Of a DNA stretch of 64,000 bases, positions 26,815-36,274 are shown piece after piece. The position numbers and the translations under genes were made by a program. This DNA comes from Ferriphaselus sp. R-1 (lineage in GTDB: Bacteria > Pseudomonadota > Gammaproteobacteria > Burkholderiales > Gallionellaceae). The notes below the pieces were generated by a model. It had not been told where the DNA came from. It did no database searches and worked only from the letters and a program-made list of their open reading frames with translations. The number at the start of each line of letters is the position of its first letter. Position 1 is the first letter of the stretch. The DNA lies in contig NZ_JQKP01000011.1 in assembly GCF_000746095.1 (NCBI RefSeq), positions 27,172-91,171 of the forward strand, read 5' to 3'.

Positions 26815-28356
26815 ATGTCTTCAGCACTGCGCCCTCCCAGCCTCGGCCCCATCGTCGGCCACACTACCGACACGTCCGCCAGAGTGTGGATGCGGGGCAA
26901 CGAATCCGATGACAGCCGCACGGTAGGTATCGCGGCACTCTATCTGAACGGGAAATACGTCAAACAGTCGGCCCGATACTTCCGGCTGAAACGGGAGTAT
27001 GACCGGACCGGACTCGCCGATTTCATCGACATCAAGGCGGATACGCCGTATCTGGTGCGCATGGGGTCGCTGTCGCTGGATACGGCGGACCCTCATGATG
27101 CCACTCCCGACGAGGAGGTGTTCGGCCTGCTACCGCCTGCCGAGAGCTGGCTCAAACAGCTGGAAAGCCTGCCACTGGACACGGCTGCCGCCAACTTCCG
27201 GACGTTCCCCGGCGGCGAGGTGGACAAACTGTCGTTCATCTTCGGCTCGTGCCGTTATCCGGGGTTGCTGTGGACGAAGAAGCGCGCAGATGCGATCTTC
27301 GGAAGCATCCTGAAACGCTTCAACGCGCCGGGCGATGGCACCCAGCCACGCTTCTTCATGATGGTGGGCGACCAGATCTATGCGGACACGCTCCCCAAGG
27401 ATCTGGGCATCGGGGTGGCGGACACCGAGGCGGAGTTCCGCGAGCGCTACATGAGCGCCTTCGGGGCCGCGAACACGCGCAAACTGCTGCAAAGCGTGCC
27501 CACCTACATGATCCTGGACGACCACGAGATCGAGGACAACTGGGTGCAAGGCCGGATACGCCGCTCCGAAAAGCGTCAGCTGTTCCAGATGGCCATCCAG
27601 GCCTACACCAGCTATCAGTGGTTCCACGGGCCGCGCAACTTCGGCAAATATCTGTATTACTCGTTCCAGGTGGGCGGCTTCCCCTTCTTTGTGGTGGATG
27701 GCCGGACGCAGCGCCTGCGCGATGACGAAGATTATGATCTGACTGACAATTACCTGCTGGGCCGCCCCGGCAAGGGGACTGGCTACCAGGGGCAGATAGA
27801 CAATCTGGTGGACTGGCTGATCGAGCAGCAAAAAACCCGTGGCGACCGGCCCAAGTTCATCGTCACCGCCAGTGTGTTCGCCCCCAACGAAGTGCGCACG
27901 ACCCGCAATGATCGCGAGAAAGCGCAAGACGACGCCTGGGCTGCCTTCCCCAACACGCGCCGGCATCTGCTGCAGGCGATCACCGACAACCACATCCAGA
28001 ACGTGGTGTTCCTGTCCGGCGACATCCACTGCTCGAACGTGGCGGCGATCAATTTCTACGACAAGCAGAACGGGAAAGACAGTCCGATACGCGCTTACTC
28101 CATCACCTCGTCAGCATTCTATTGGCCCTACCCGTTCGCCGACGGCAACCCGCTAGATTACGTGCACAACTCCAGCAAGGAGAACGATGACTTCGACATC
28201 GGGAACGGCTGGATGATGCGCTACCAAGCCTGGAGCTTCGAGCAGGACGACAACTACACTCAGGTGGATCTGGACTGGAAACAGCGCAGCATGCGTATCC
28301 GCACGTTCAATCGGGATGGAAACCCCACCAAGAATAGCGAGACCGTTCCGCTTTAG
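26815..28356 (+). CDS. PhoD-like phosphatase/phosphodiesterase
   Basis: 513 residues. Seen are an N-terminal beta domain (GPIVGHTTDTSARVWMRG) and a metallophosphatase core with GSCRYPG near residue 141, VGDQIYAD near 184, LDDHEIEDNW near 239 and FLSGDIHCS near 400. PhoD enzymes use Ca/Fe to hydrolyse phosphodiesters or phosphomonoesters and are normally exported by Tat. This protein has no signal peptide, so it looks cytosolic. It starts after an AAAGGAG 77 nt downstream of the holin gene. Its stop overlaps the convergent next gene by 4 nt. Confidence 0.9.
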   Translation: MSSALRPPSLGPIVGHTTDTSARVWMRGNESDDSRTVGIAALYLNGKYVKQSARYFRLKREYDRTGLADFIDIKADTPYLVRMGSLSLDTADPHDATPDEEVFGLLPPAESWLKQLESLPLDTAAANFRTFPGGEVDKLSFIFGSCRYPGLLWTKKRADAIFGSILKRFNAPGDGTQPRFFMMVGDQIYADTLPKDLGIGVADTEAEFRERYMSAFGAANTRKLLQSVPTYMILDDHEIEDNWVQGRIRRSEKRQLFQMAIQAYTSYQWFHGPRNFGKYLYYSFQVGGFPFFVVDGRTQRLRDDEDYDLTDNYLLGRPGKGTGYQGQIDNLVDWLIEQQKTRGDRPKFIVTASVFAPNEVRTTRNDREKAQDDAWAAFPNTRRHLLQAITDNHIQNVVFLSGDIHCSNVAAINFYDKQNGKDSPIRAYSITSSAFYWPYPFADGNPLDYVHNSSKENDDFDIGNGWMMRYQAWSFEQDDNYTQVDLDWKQRSMRIRTFNRDGNPTKNSETVPL

Positions 28357-28700
28357 GCGTGCTGGCTGATGTGTTCCAGACGATCGGTTTCGCGCTGCCG
28401 ATTCTTGCGGCGGTCACGGTCGGCACGCAGCTCGATCAACACCGGCTGACGACGGATACGGCGACACAAGGTGCGCCGCTCATCCGTGCCGCTCTGCGGG
28501 TCACGCTTCTCCCGCCGAGCTGGCGCTGAGACCGCGTCAGCGACTGGCCGCTCGCTGGTCTCGGGATGGCGGGACGTTGGCTGGATCATGCCGTGCGGTT
28601 GCGTCGGCTTGACGGTGTGCTTCTGGGTCAGCGGGCCAGACGTGCGCCCCTCGGACAACTCCAATGGTCGCGGCAAGCTGGGTACATATCTCATCATCAC
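28353..28700 (-). CDS. Small conserved hypothetical basic protein
   Basis: 115 residues, very rich in Arg. The C-terminal half has a recognisable conserved pattern: DERRTLCRRIRRQPVLIELR then DRRKNRQRETDRLEHISQHA, similar to small betaproteobacterial proteins whose function is not known. The N-terminal half is low complexity and probably disordered. A GGGGG precedes the ATG. It is 20 nt downstream of the AmpG-like gene on the same strand and may be co-transcribed with it. Confidence 0.6.
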   Translation of the reverse strand: MMMRYVPSLPRPLELSEGRTSGPLTQKHTVKPTQPHGMIQPTSRHPETSERPVADAVSAPARREKRDPQSGTDERRTLCRRIRRQPVLIELRADRDRRKNRQRETDRLEHISQHA

Positions 28701-28720
28701 CCCCGTTCAGTATCCGGCAC

Positions 28721-29992
28721 TCACGCACCTGAGCCAAGGCGGCCGCCAGCCCCCTCCCCTTTCCACGGTGCCACCTTGAATAATAACGCCATTCCCGGCA
28801 CGGCCAGCACGGCACACAGCAAAAAGAACCCGCTCCAGCCTAGCCCTTCGACCAGCCAGCCGGTCGTGGCATTGGCGAAGGTACGCGGCACGGCGGCCAA
28901 GCTGGTGAACAGCGCAAACTGGGTCGCGGTGTAGGCCGGGTGAGTGGTACGTGCGATGAAGGCGACGAAGGCCGCCGTGCCGACCCCGACACCGAAGGCC
29001 TCCAGGCCGATCACCAACGCCAGGTCGATGCGCTGCACCGCGCCGATTTCCGCCTGCGGCCCCAGCGTCGCCAGCCAGGCAAAGCCGAAAATCGCCAGCA
29101 ATTGCACCGCACCAAACAGCCACAGCGCACGGTTGATGCCAATCTTCACCATCCACAGCCCGCCCAGCAGACCGCCGATGACGGCGGGCCAAAGTCCGGC
29201 GTTCTTGGCGATCAGACCGATGTCGGATTTGCTGTAGCCCATGTCCAGATAGAACGGCGTGGCCAGCGCGGTGCACAGGCTGTCGCCCAGTTTGTAGAGA
29301 AAGATGAAGGCCAGAATGAACAGCGCGCTGCGCCAGCCCTGCCGCCCGATGAACTCGCGGAACGGCTCGACCACCGCCGCGCGCAAGGTTTTCGGCTGCG
29401 CTGCGGCAGACGGTTCGCGCACCAGCAACGTCATGGCAATGCCCGGCAACATGAACAGCGCCGTGATCTGGAACACCGTAGCCCAGGCGAAATGGTCAGC
29501 CAGAATCAGCGACAGCGAGCCCGGTACCAACCCGGAGATGCGGTAGGCGTTGACGTGCACCGAGTTGCCCAGCCCCAGTTCGGCATCGGACAAGATCTCG
29601 CGGCGAAAAGCGTCCAGCGCAATGTCCTGGGTGGCGGAAAGAAAGGCCAGCAGCGTGGCGATAGCAACGATGGTAGCCAGCTCGGACTGTGGCGAGAACC
29701 CGCCAAGCAAGGCGATGCTCACCAGCAGCCCGACCTGCGTCAAAAACATCCACCCCCGCCGCCGCCCCAGCATGGGCAAGGCATAACGGTCGAGCAAGGG
29801 CGACCAGAGGAATTTCCAGGTGTAGGGAAACTGGATCAGCGCGAACAGGCCGATGGTCTTGAGATCGAGATGCTCGCTGCGCAACCACGCCGGAACCAGG
29901 TTGAGCAACAGATACAGCGGCAGCCCGGACGCAAAGCCGGTGAACACGCAGATCGCCATCCTCCGCGTGAACAACTGCTGCCAGACGTTCAT
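28721..29992 (-). CDS. ampG: AmpG-like muropeptide permease (MFS)
   Basis: 423 residues with about 12 membrane helices. The AmpG signature FLSATQDIALDAFRREIL lies near residue 120, and FPYTWKFLWSPLLDRY near 55 is typical of the family. AmpG imports GlcNAc-anhydroMurNAc peptides released during wall turnover. It overlaps metW by ATGA although its task is unrelated to methionine, so its level should follow the metX riboswitch. A paralogous acetyl-CoA-type transporter is an alternative assignment. Confidence 0.88.
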   Translation of the reverse strand: MNVWQQLFTRRMAICVFTGFASGLPLYLLLNLVPAWLRSEHLDLKTIGLFALIQFPYTWKFLWSPLLDRYALPMLGRRRGWMFLTQVGLLVSIALLGGFSPQSELATIVAIATLLAFLSATQDIALDAFRREILSDAELGLGNSVHVNAYRISGLVPGSLSLILADHFAWATVFQITALFMLPGIAMTLLVREPSAAAQPKTLRAAVVEPFREFIGRQGWRSALFILAFIFLYKLGDSLCTALATPFYLDMGYSKSDIGLIAKNAGLWPAVIGGLLGGLWMVKIGINRALWLFGAVQLLAIFGFAWLATLGPQAEIGAVQRIDLALVIGLEAFGVGVGTAAFVAFIARTTHPAYTATQFALFTSLAAVPRTFANATTGWLVEGLGWSGFFLLCAVLAVPGMALLFKVAPWKGEGAGGRLGSGA

Positions 29993-30588
29993 TCTGCCCG
30001 CTTGAACCGGTACATCGCCGTCGCGCCCAGCAGGTTGGGCAGGAAGCCGACTTCGTTGCCGCCGGTCATCACGCGGCGGTCGAGGATGGTCAGGCGGGAG
30101 TTGGCGCAGAACATCTCGAAATCGTCCAGAGTGCAGAGGTGGACGTTAGGGGTGTCGTACCACTGGTAGGGCAGTTCGGCGGACACCGGCATCTGGCCGC
30201 GCAGGACGTTGAGGCGGGCCTTCCAGTAGCCGAAGTTGGGGAAGCTGACGATGGCTTCGCGGCCTACGCGCAGCATTTCGCTGACCAGCGGTTCGGTGTG
30301 GCGGGTGGCTTGCAGCGTCTGCGACAGGATGACGTAGTCGAACGCGCCATCTTCGAAGCCGGACAGGCCGGATTCGAGATTGCTCTGAATCACATCCACG
30401 CCGTTGTTCAGGCAGGCGACGATGTCGGCGTCGGCGATTTCCACGCCGTAGCCGCGCACCTGTTTGGTGTCGGCGAGGTGGCGCAGCAGGCTGCCGTCGC
30501 CGCAGCCGAGGTCGAGTACGGACGCACCCGCCGGGATCCAGCGGGCGATGGCGGCGAAGTCGGGGCGCAGGGTAGTCAGCGGGCTCAT
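29989..30588 (-). CDS. metW: Methionine biosynthesis protein MetW
   Basis: 199 residues of the SAM-methyltransferase fold: [15 protein letters not shown] near residue 25, [16 protein letters not shown] near 48, and the MetW-specific [20 protein letters not shown] near 110. MetW works with MetX in many proteobacteria and is needed for full homoserine acylation; its own catalytic role is not settled. The ATG at 30588 overlaps the metX stop as ATGA and is preferred to the in-frame start at 30597. Confidence 0.95.
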   Translation of the reverse strand: MSPLTTLRPDFAAIARWIPAGASVLDLGCGDGSLLRHLADTKQVRGYGVEIADADIVACLNNGVDVIQSNLESGLSGFEDGAFDYVILSQTLQATRHTEPLVSEMLRVGREAIVSFPNFGYWKARLNVLRGQMPVSAELPYQWYDTPNVHLCTLDDFEMFCANSRLTILDRRVMTGGNEVGFLPNLLGATAMYRFKRAE

Positions 30589-31718
30589 GCGGCGCACTCC
30601 TGGGCGATGCGGCCAAGGTAGGCGCGCATCACAGCGATATATTGTTCGTCTTCCATCAGGAAGGAATCGTGGCCGTGCGCCGAGGTGATCTCGGCGTAAC
30701 TGACGCGGCGCTTGTTGTGCAGCAGCGCGTTGACGATCTCGCGCGAGCGCTCCGGCGAGAAGCGCCAGTCGGTGGAGAACGATACCACCAGAAACTCGGC
30801 CTGCGCCCGCGCCAGCGCGCGGTTCAGCTCATGCTCGTAGTCATGCGCCGGGTCGAAGTAGTCCAGCGCCTTGGTCATCAGCAGATAGGTGTTGGCATCG
30901 AAATAGCCGGCGAACTTGTCGCCCTGATAGCGCAGATAGGACTCGATCTGGAACTCGACTTCGTAGCCGTAGTTGACCTTGCCGTGGCGCAGCTCGCGGC
31001 CAAACTTGTTGGCCATCACGTCGTCGGAAAGATAGGTGATGTGGCCCAGCATGCGCGCCAGCCGCAGGCCGCGCTTGGGTACGGTGTGATGCTGGTAGTA
31101 ATCGCCGCCGTGGAAATCCGGGTCGGTGAGGATGGCGTTGCGGGCGACGTCGTTGAAGGCGATGTTCTGGGCGGTGAGCTTGGGCGCGGCGGCGATCACC
31201 AGCACATGGCGCATCCGCGCCGGGTAAGAGAGCGACCATTGCAGCGCCTGCATCCCGCCCAGGCTGCCGCCGACGATGGCGGCAAATTGGCCGATGCCGA
31301 GCCGGTCGGCCAGTCGCGCCTGCGCTTCCACCCAGTCTTCCACCGTCACCACCGGGAAGGCCGAACCGTACGGCTGGCCGGTCTCCGGATCCAGGCTGGA
31401 AGGCCCGGTGGAGCCGTGACAGCCGCCGAGGTTGTTCAGGCCGATCACGAAGAACTGATTGGTGTCGATGGGCTTGCCGGGGCCGATCATGTTGTCCCAC
31501 CAGCCCACGTTCTTGGGCTCGTCCGCGTAGACACCGGCGACATGATGGTGGCCGGACAGCGCGTGGCAGATCAGGATGGCGTTGGACTTGGCGGCGTTGA
31601 GCGCGCCATAGGTCTCGTAAACCAAGTCATAGTGCGGCAACACCGCGCCGCTCTTGAGCGTGAGCGGAGTGTCGAAATGCGCGCGCTGGGCGCTGACGAT
31701 GCCTACCGAATTATCCAA
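30585..31718 (-). CDS. metX: Homoserine O-acyltransferase
   Basis: 377-residue alpha/beta hydrolase-fold enzyme that acylates homoserine (acetyl or succinyl donor; betaproteobacterial members are often succinyl-specific) as the first step of methionine synthesis. Seen are [14 protein letters not shown] near residue 97, the nucleophile elbow GGSLGGMQ near 143 and the terminal catalytic His in SAHGHDSFL near 350. The best start is TTG at 31718, giving [11 protein letters not shown], with GAGG 6 nt upstream. The next in-frame TTG (31730) lies in the terminator T-run. Controlled by the riboswitch upstream. Confidence 0.95.
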   Translation of the reverse strand: MDNSVGIVSAQRAHFDTPLTLKSGAVLPHYDLVYETYGALNAAKSNAILICHALSGHHHVAGVYADEPKNVGWWDNMIGPGKPIDTNQFFVIGLNNLGGCHGSTGPSSLDPETGQPYGSAFPVVTVEDWVEAQARLADRLGIGQFAAIVGGSLGGMQALQWSLSYPARMRHVLVIAAAPKLTAQNIAFNDVARNAILTDPDFHGGDYYQHHTVPKRGLRLARMLGHITYLSDDVMANKFGRELRHGKVNYGYEVEFQIESYLRYQGDKFAGYFDANTYLLMTKALDYFDPAHDYEHELNRALARAQAEFLVVSFSTDWRFSPERSREIVNALLHNKRRVSYAEITSAHGHDSFLMEDEQYIAVMRAYLGRIAQECAA

Positions 31719-31728
31719 GGTGTACCTC

Positions 31729-31764
31729 AAAACAAAACCCGCTCAGCTTGGGGCTAGAGCGGGT
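31729..31764 (-). terminator. Riboswitch-linked intrinsic terminator before metX
   Basis: On the minus strand ACCCGCTC (31764-31757) pairs with GAGCGGGT (31744-31737) around a 12-nt loop and is followed by TTTTGTTTT. It lies directly after the SAM-II-like aptamer and ends 10 nt before the metX start codon, so it is well placed as the expression platform. Confidence 0.75.
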
Positions 31765-31770
31765 CGCCTC

Positions 31771-31822
31771 GCTTTAGCTGGTATGTTTTACGTGCCCCGC
31801 AAGCTGAACTCAAATCGGCACG
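31771..31822 (-). promoter_or_regulatory. SAM-II-type riboswitch aptamer upstream of metX
   Basis: The minus-strand leader contains, in order, CGTGCC, GATTTGA, GCTTGC, GGCACGTAAAAC and GCTAAAGC. These are the conserved blocks I recall for the SAM-II (SAM-alpha, metA-type) pseudoknot, with CGTGCC pairing to GGCACG as the first stem. A terminator hairpin follows. High S-adenosylmethionine would be expected to favour termination and lower metX-metW-ampG. The match is from memory of the consensus; no covariance model was run. Confidence 0.7.
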
Positions 31823-31828
31823 GGGCGC

Positions 31829-31857
31829 AGTTTCCGGCATTTGTAGTTCGATGTCAA
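31829..31857 (-). promoter_or_regulatory. Candidate sigma-70 promoter for the metX leader
   Basis: On the minus strand a perfect TTGACA (31857-31852) is followed after 17 nt by GAAACT (31834-31829), a weak -10. The predicted start is near 31822, which is exactly the 5' edge of the riboswitch aptamer. Confidence 0.45.
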
Positions 31858-31918
31858 TTCGATGCCGCCGCCTGCTCGCGTTAGAATGTCGCCCCGACTC
31901 CATGCCAGCGACTTTTCC

Positions 31919-33328
31919 ATGCAGAACGAAACCACCCCCAGCCTGACGGTCACCGCGTCCGACCGCCGCCGCATCATCTTCGCCAGCCTGATCGGCACCA
32001 CCATCGAGTTCTTCGATTTCTACATCTATGCCACGGCGGCAGTGTCGGTGTTTCCCTTGCTGTTCTTCCCCAAAGGCAACGATTCCACAGCCCTGCTGGC
32101 CTCGATGGCGACCTTCGGGGTGGCGTTCGTGGCACGCCCCATCGGCTCCATCCTGTTCGGCCATTTCGGTGACCGCGTCGGGCGCAAGGCCACGCTGGTC
32201 GGCTCCCTGCTGCTGATGGGCATCGCCACCTTCCTGATCGGCCTGCTGCCGACCTACCAGCAGATCGGCCTGTACGCCCCGACGCTGCTGGCCATCCTGC
32301 GCTTCTGCCAGGGACTGGGCTTGGGTGGCGAATGGTCGGGTGCGGCCTTGCTGGCGACCGAGACTGCCGCCCCCGGCAAACGCGCCTCGGCGGCGATGTG
32401 GCCACAACTGGGCGCGCCGTTCGGCTTCATCCTCGCCAACGGGCTGTTTTTGCTGCTCACCGCGTGGTTCAGCTACGACTCTACCCACGCCGACCCCGCC
32501 GATCCCTTCCTGATCTGGGGCTGGCGCATTCCCTTCCTGCTTTCCATCGGCATGGTGGTAATCGGCCTGTACGTACGCCTCAAGCTCAACGAGACCCCGG
32601 TGTTCGCCCGCGCCGTGGAACGTGGCGAACGACTGAAATCGCCGCTGATGGAAGTGCTGCGCAAGAACCCCAAGGAACTGCTGCTCGGCATGTTCATCAT
32701 GGTCGCCACCTACGGCGTGTTCTACCTGATGACCACCTGGGTGCTGTCCTACGCCATCGGCAAGGTCGAGAACGGCGGCCTGGGCATAGGCTACAAGGAT
32801 TTCCTCAAGCTGCAACTGGCCTCGGTGCTGCTGTTCGCGGCGGGCATTCCGGTGGCAGGGAAACTGGCAGACCGCTACGGACGGCGCAGCCTGCTGCTAG
32901 TCGTCACCCTCGCGCTCATCACATTCGGACTCAGCTTCGGCCTATTCCTTGCACCTGAGTCCATGGGCGCGGGCGGGCAGGCCGACCTCGGCCTGATGCT
33001 GCTGTTCCTTTGCACCGGCATGTCGCTGATGGGCCTCACCTTCGGCCCCATGTCGGCCCTGCTGCCGGAACTCTTCCCCACCCACACCCGCTACACCGGC
33101 TCCGGCATCTCTTACAACCTAGCTTCGATACTCGGCGCGGCGCTCACGCCCTTCGCCGCCGCCTGGCTGGCGCACAACCACGGCGCGGGATCGGTCGGCC
33201 TCTATCTGGCCGGGCTGGGATGCCTGTCGTTCATCGCCTTGTGGATCAGCAAGGAGACACGTGACCGTGACCTGGACACGATGGAAAGCACCGCCGCAAC
33301 CGAAGGCATAGAATCGACCAGCCCGTGA
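31919..33328 (+). CDS. MFS transporter, metabolite:H+ symporter family
   Basis: 469 residues with 12 predicted helices. Seen are [16 protein letters not shown] near residue 27, [14 protein letters not shown] (the MFS loop 2-3 motif) near 80 and [18 protein letters not shown] near 130, all typical of the ShiA/ProP/KgtP branch. Substrates of relatives include dicarboxylates, shikimate and osmolytes; the substrate here cannot be told. MQNETTPSL at 31919 is taken as the start; earlier in-frame codons lie over the divergent metX regulatory region. Confidence 0.9.
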   Translation: MQNETTPSLTVTASDRRRIIFASLIGTTIEFFDFYIYATAAVSVFPLLFFPKGNDSTALLASMATFGVAFVARPIGSILFGHFGDRVGRKATLVGSLLLMGIATFLIGLLPTYQQIGLYAPTLLAILRFCQGLGLGGEWSGAALLATETAAPGKRASAAMWPQLGAPFGFILANGLFLLLTAWFSYDSTHADPADPFLIWGWRIPFLLSIGMVVIGLYVRLKLNETPVFARAVERGERLKSPLMEVLRKNPKELLLGMFIMVATYGVFYLMTTWVLSYAIGKVENGGLGIGYKDFLKLQLASVLLFAAGIPVAGKLADRYGRRSLLLVVTLALITFGLSFGLFLAPESMGAGGQADLGLMLLFLCTGMSLMGLTFGPMSALLPELFPTHTRYTGSGISYNLASILGAALTPFAAAWLAHNHGAGSVGLYLAGLGCLSFIALWISKETRDRDLDTMESTAATEGIESTSP

Positions 33329-33362
33329 GCCCGCCGGAGCAGGTTTCCCCGTCCCAAGCAGG

Positions 33363-33391
33363 TTGGGAAAGCCCGAGAATTCGCGTATATT
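33363..33391 (+). promoter_or_regulatory. Candidate sigma-70 promoter for uvrA
   Basis: TTGGGA (33363-33368) and TATATT (33386-33391) are 17 nt apart and lie 30 nt upstream of the uvrA start codon. The hexamers match the consensus at 4 and 5 of 6 positions. I see no LexA-like dyad beside it. Confidence 0.5.
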
Positions 33392-33420
33392 CGCGGGTCG
33401 TTCCCACCTCCTGACCCAGC

Positions 33421-36246
33421 ATGGAATACATCAAGATACGCGGTGCGCGCACCCATAACCTGAAGAACATCGACCTCGATTTGCCGCGCAACCAGATGGT
33501 GGTCATCACCGGGTTGTCGGGGTCGGGCAAGTCTTCGCTGGCTTTCGACACGCTGTACGCCGAGGGGCAGCGCCGCTATGTGGAATCGCTGTCCGCCTAC
33601 GCGCGGCAGTTCCTGCAATTGATGGAAAAACCTGACGTGGACTTGATCGAGGGCCTGTCGCCCGCCATCGCGATCGAGCAGAAGGCCACCTCGCACAACC
33701 CGCGCTCCACCGTCGGCACCGTCACCGAGATCCACGATTACCTGCGCTTGCTGTTCGCCCGCGCGGGCGACCCGTATTGCCCCGACCACGACTTGGTGTT
33801 GCAGGCGCAGTCGGTGGGCCAGATGGTGGACACGGTGCTGGCGCTGCCGGAAGGCACCAAGGTGATGATCCTGTCGCCGCTGGTGGTGGAGCGCAAGGGC
33901 GAGCAGCTCGACCTGTTCGACGAACTGCGCGCGCAGGGTTTCGTGCGCCTGCGCGTGAACGGCGAGGTGTACGACATCAACGCCCTGCCCAAGCTGGAGA
34001 AGAACAAGAAGCACACCGTCGAGATCGTGGTGGACCGGCTGAAAGTCGCGCCGGACGCCAAGCAGCGGCTGGCAGAGTCGTTCGAAACGGCGCTGCGCCA
34101 CGCCGAAGGCCGCGCGCTGGCGGTGGAAATGGACTCTGGCCGCGAGCATCTGTTCTCGGCCAAGTTCGCCTGCCCGGTGTGCAATTACGCGCTGCCCGAG
34201 CTGGAGCCGCGCTTGTTCTCGTTCAACAACCCGATGGGCGCTTGCCCCAAGTGCGACGGGCTGGGCAACATCAGTTTCTTCGATCCCAAGCGGGTGGTCG
34301 CCTTCCCCACGCTCTCCCTGAGCAGCGGTGCGATCAAGGGCTGGGACCGCCGCAACCAGTTCTATTACCAGATGCTCTCGGCGCTGGCCAAGCACTACGG
34401 CTTCGAGCTGGAAATGGCCTGGGAAAGCCTGCCGGAGCGGGTGCAGCAGATCCTGCTGTTCGGTTCCGGCAAGGAGGCGATCGCCTTCAACCATTTCAAC
34501 GAGTTCGGCAAGCCGGTGGTGCGCGAGCATCCCTTCGAGGGCATCGTCAACAATCTGGAGCGCCGCTACAAGGAAACCGAGTCGCCCACCGTGCGCGAGG
34601 AACTGGCCAAGTTCCTCAACACCTGCACCTGCCCGGAATGCGGCGGCGCGCGCCTGCGCCGGGAAGCGCGCAACGTGCGCATCGCCGACAAGGATTTGCG
34701 GCAGATCAGCGCCATGGCGCTGCGCGACACGCTGGCCTTTTTCAGCGGGCTCAGCCTCACCGGCCAGAAACAGGCCATCGCCGAAAAGATCGTGCAGGAG
34801 ATCGTCAGCCGCCTGGGCTTCCTCAACAATGTCGGGCTGGATTATCTTTCGCTGGAACGTTCCGCCGAAACCCTCTCCGGCGGCGAGGCGCAGCGCATCC
34901 GCCTGGCCAGCCAGATCGGCTCCGGCCTCACCGGCGTGATGTACGTGCTGGACGAGCCTTCCATCGGCCTGCACCAGCGCGACAATGACCGCCTGCTGGG
35001 CACGTTGAAGCGCCTGCGCGACATGGGCAACAGCGTGATCGTGGTCGAGCACGACGAGGATGCGATCCAGACTGCCGACTACGTGGTGGACATGGGCCCC
35101 GGCGCGGGTGAGCACGGCGGGCAAGTGGTGGCGCACGGCGTGCCGGAAGAAATTCGCGCCAACCCGGCTTCGCTCACCGGCGATTACCTGTCGGGCCGCC
35201 GCCGCATCGAAGCGCCTGCCGCTGCCCGCTCGCCCGACCCCGAGCGCACGCTGAGCATCGTCGGTGCCTGCGGCAACAATCTCAAGGACGTGACGCTGGA
35301 GCTGCCGGTCGGCCTGCTCACCTGCGTGGCGGGCGTGTCCGGCTCGGGCAAATCCACTCTGGTCAACGACACGCTGTACCACGCCGTGGCGCGCCATCTC
35401 TACGGCAGCAGCGCCGAACCCGCGCCGTTCGCCGAAATCCACGGGCTGGAATTCTTCGACAAGGTCATCAACGTCGACCAGTCGCCGATAGGCCGCACGC
35501 CGCGCTCCAACCCCGCGACCTACACCGGCTTGTTCACCCCGATCCGCGACCTGTTTGCCAGCGTGCCGACGGCGCGTGAGCGCGGCTACGGGCCGGGGCG
35601 CTTCTCCTTCAACGTCAAGGGCGGCCGCTGCGAAGCCTGTCAGGGCGACGGCGTGATCAAGGTGGAGATGCACTTTTTGCCGGACGTCTACGTGCCGTGC
35701 GATGTGTGCCACGGCCAGCGCTACAACCGCGAGACGCTGGAGGTGCAGTACAAGGGCCGCAACATCCACCAGATCCTGGCGATGACGGTGGAGCAGGCGC
35801 ACGAATTCTTCGCGCCGGTGCCGGTGATCGCCCGCAAGTTGCAGACGCTGCTGGACGTGGGTCTGGGCTACATCACGCTGGGCCAGAGTGCCACCACCCT
35901 GTCCGGCGGCGAGGCGCAGCGCGTCAAGCTGTCGCTGGAACTGTCCAAACGCGATACGGGCCGCACCCTGTACATCCTCGACGAGCCGACCACCGGCCTG
36001 CACTTCCACGACATCGCCCTGCTGCTGAAAGTGATCCACAAACTGCGCGATCAGGGCAACACGCTGGTGGTGATTGAGCACAATCTGGATGTGATCAAGA
36101 CTGCCGACTGGGTGATCGACCTCGGCCCGGAAGGTGGCGCAGGCGGTGGCCTCATCGTGGCACAAGGCACGCCGCAGGCGCTGGCCGACGATCCTGCCAG
36201 CGTCACCGGGCCGTATCTCAAGTCGCTGCTGGAGCGGATGCTCTGA
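33421..36246 (+). CDS. uvrA: Excinuclease ABC subunit A
   Basis: 941 residues, the usual length. UvrA dimerises, scans DNA for bulky damage and loads UvrB in nucleotide excision repair. Two ABC ATPase modules are visible: Walker [20 protein letters not shown] near residue 31 and [15 protein letters not shown] near 640, signatures [14 protein letters not shown] and [14 protein letters not shown]. Zinc sites are CPVCNY...CPKC near 254, CPECGGARL near 405 and the insertion CEACQGDG...CDVC near 738. All motifs are intact. Confidence 0.98.
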   Translation: MEYIKIRGARTHNLKNIDLDLPRNQMVVITGLSGSGKSSLAFDTLYAEGQRRYVESLSAYARQFLQLMEKPDVDLIEGLSPAIAIEQKATSHNPRSTVGTVTEIHDYLRLLFARAGDPYCPDHDLVLQAQSVGQMVDTVLALPEGTKVMILSPLVVERKGEQLDLFDELRAQGFVRLRVNGEVYDINALPKLEKNKKHTVEIVVDRLKVAPDAKQRLAESFETALRHAEGRALAVEMDSGREHLFSAKFACPVCNYALPELEPRLFSFNNPMGACPKCDGLGNISFFDPKRVVAFPTLSLSSGAIKGWDRRNQFYYQMLSALAKHYGFELEMAWESLPERVQQILLFGSGKEAIAFNHFNEFGKPVVREHPFEGIVNNLERRYKETESPTVREELAKFLNTCTCPECGGARLRREARNVRIADKDLRQISAMALRDTLAFFSGLSLTGQKQAIAEKIVQEIVSRLGFLNNVGLDYLSLERSAETLSGGEAQRIRLASQIGSGLTGVMYVLDEPSIGLHQRDNDRLLGTLKRLRDMGNSVIVVEHDEDAIQTADYVVDMGPGAGEHGGQVVAHGVPEEIRANPASLTGDYLSGRRRIEAPAAARSPDPERTLSIVGACGNNLKDVTLELPVGLLTCVAGVSGSGKSTLVNDTLYHAVARHLYGSSAEPAPFAEIHGLEFFDKVINVDQSPIGRTPRSNPATYTGLFTPIRDLFASVPTARERGYGPGRFSFNVKGGRCEACQGDGVIKVEMHFLPDVYVPCDVCHGQRYNRETLEVQYKGRNIHQILAMTVEQAHEFFAPVPVIARKLQTLLDVGLGYITLGQSATTLSGGEAQRVKLSLELSKRDTGRTLYILDEPTTGLHFHDIALLLKVIHKLRDQGNTLVVIEHNLDVIKTADWVIDLGPEGGAGGGLIVAQGTPQALADDPASVTGPYLKSLLERML

Positions 36247-36274
36247 TCCGGGAGGGGCGCTTCCGCGCGCCGGT

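Noticed and set aside
25205..28356. A prophage spanning the HNH-endolysin-holin-PhoD genes
   Set aside because: No integrase, structural, packaging or att-like repeats are visible; only a lysis pair is supported.
33202..36165. 987-codon open frame antisense to uvrA
   Set aside because: It is a mirror of a GC-rich coding strand; the translation is His/Val/Gln-rich without family motifs, while uvrA is certain.
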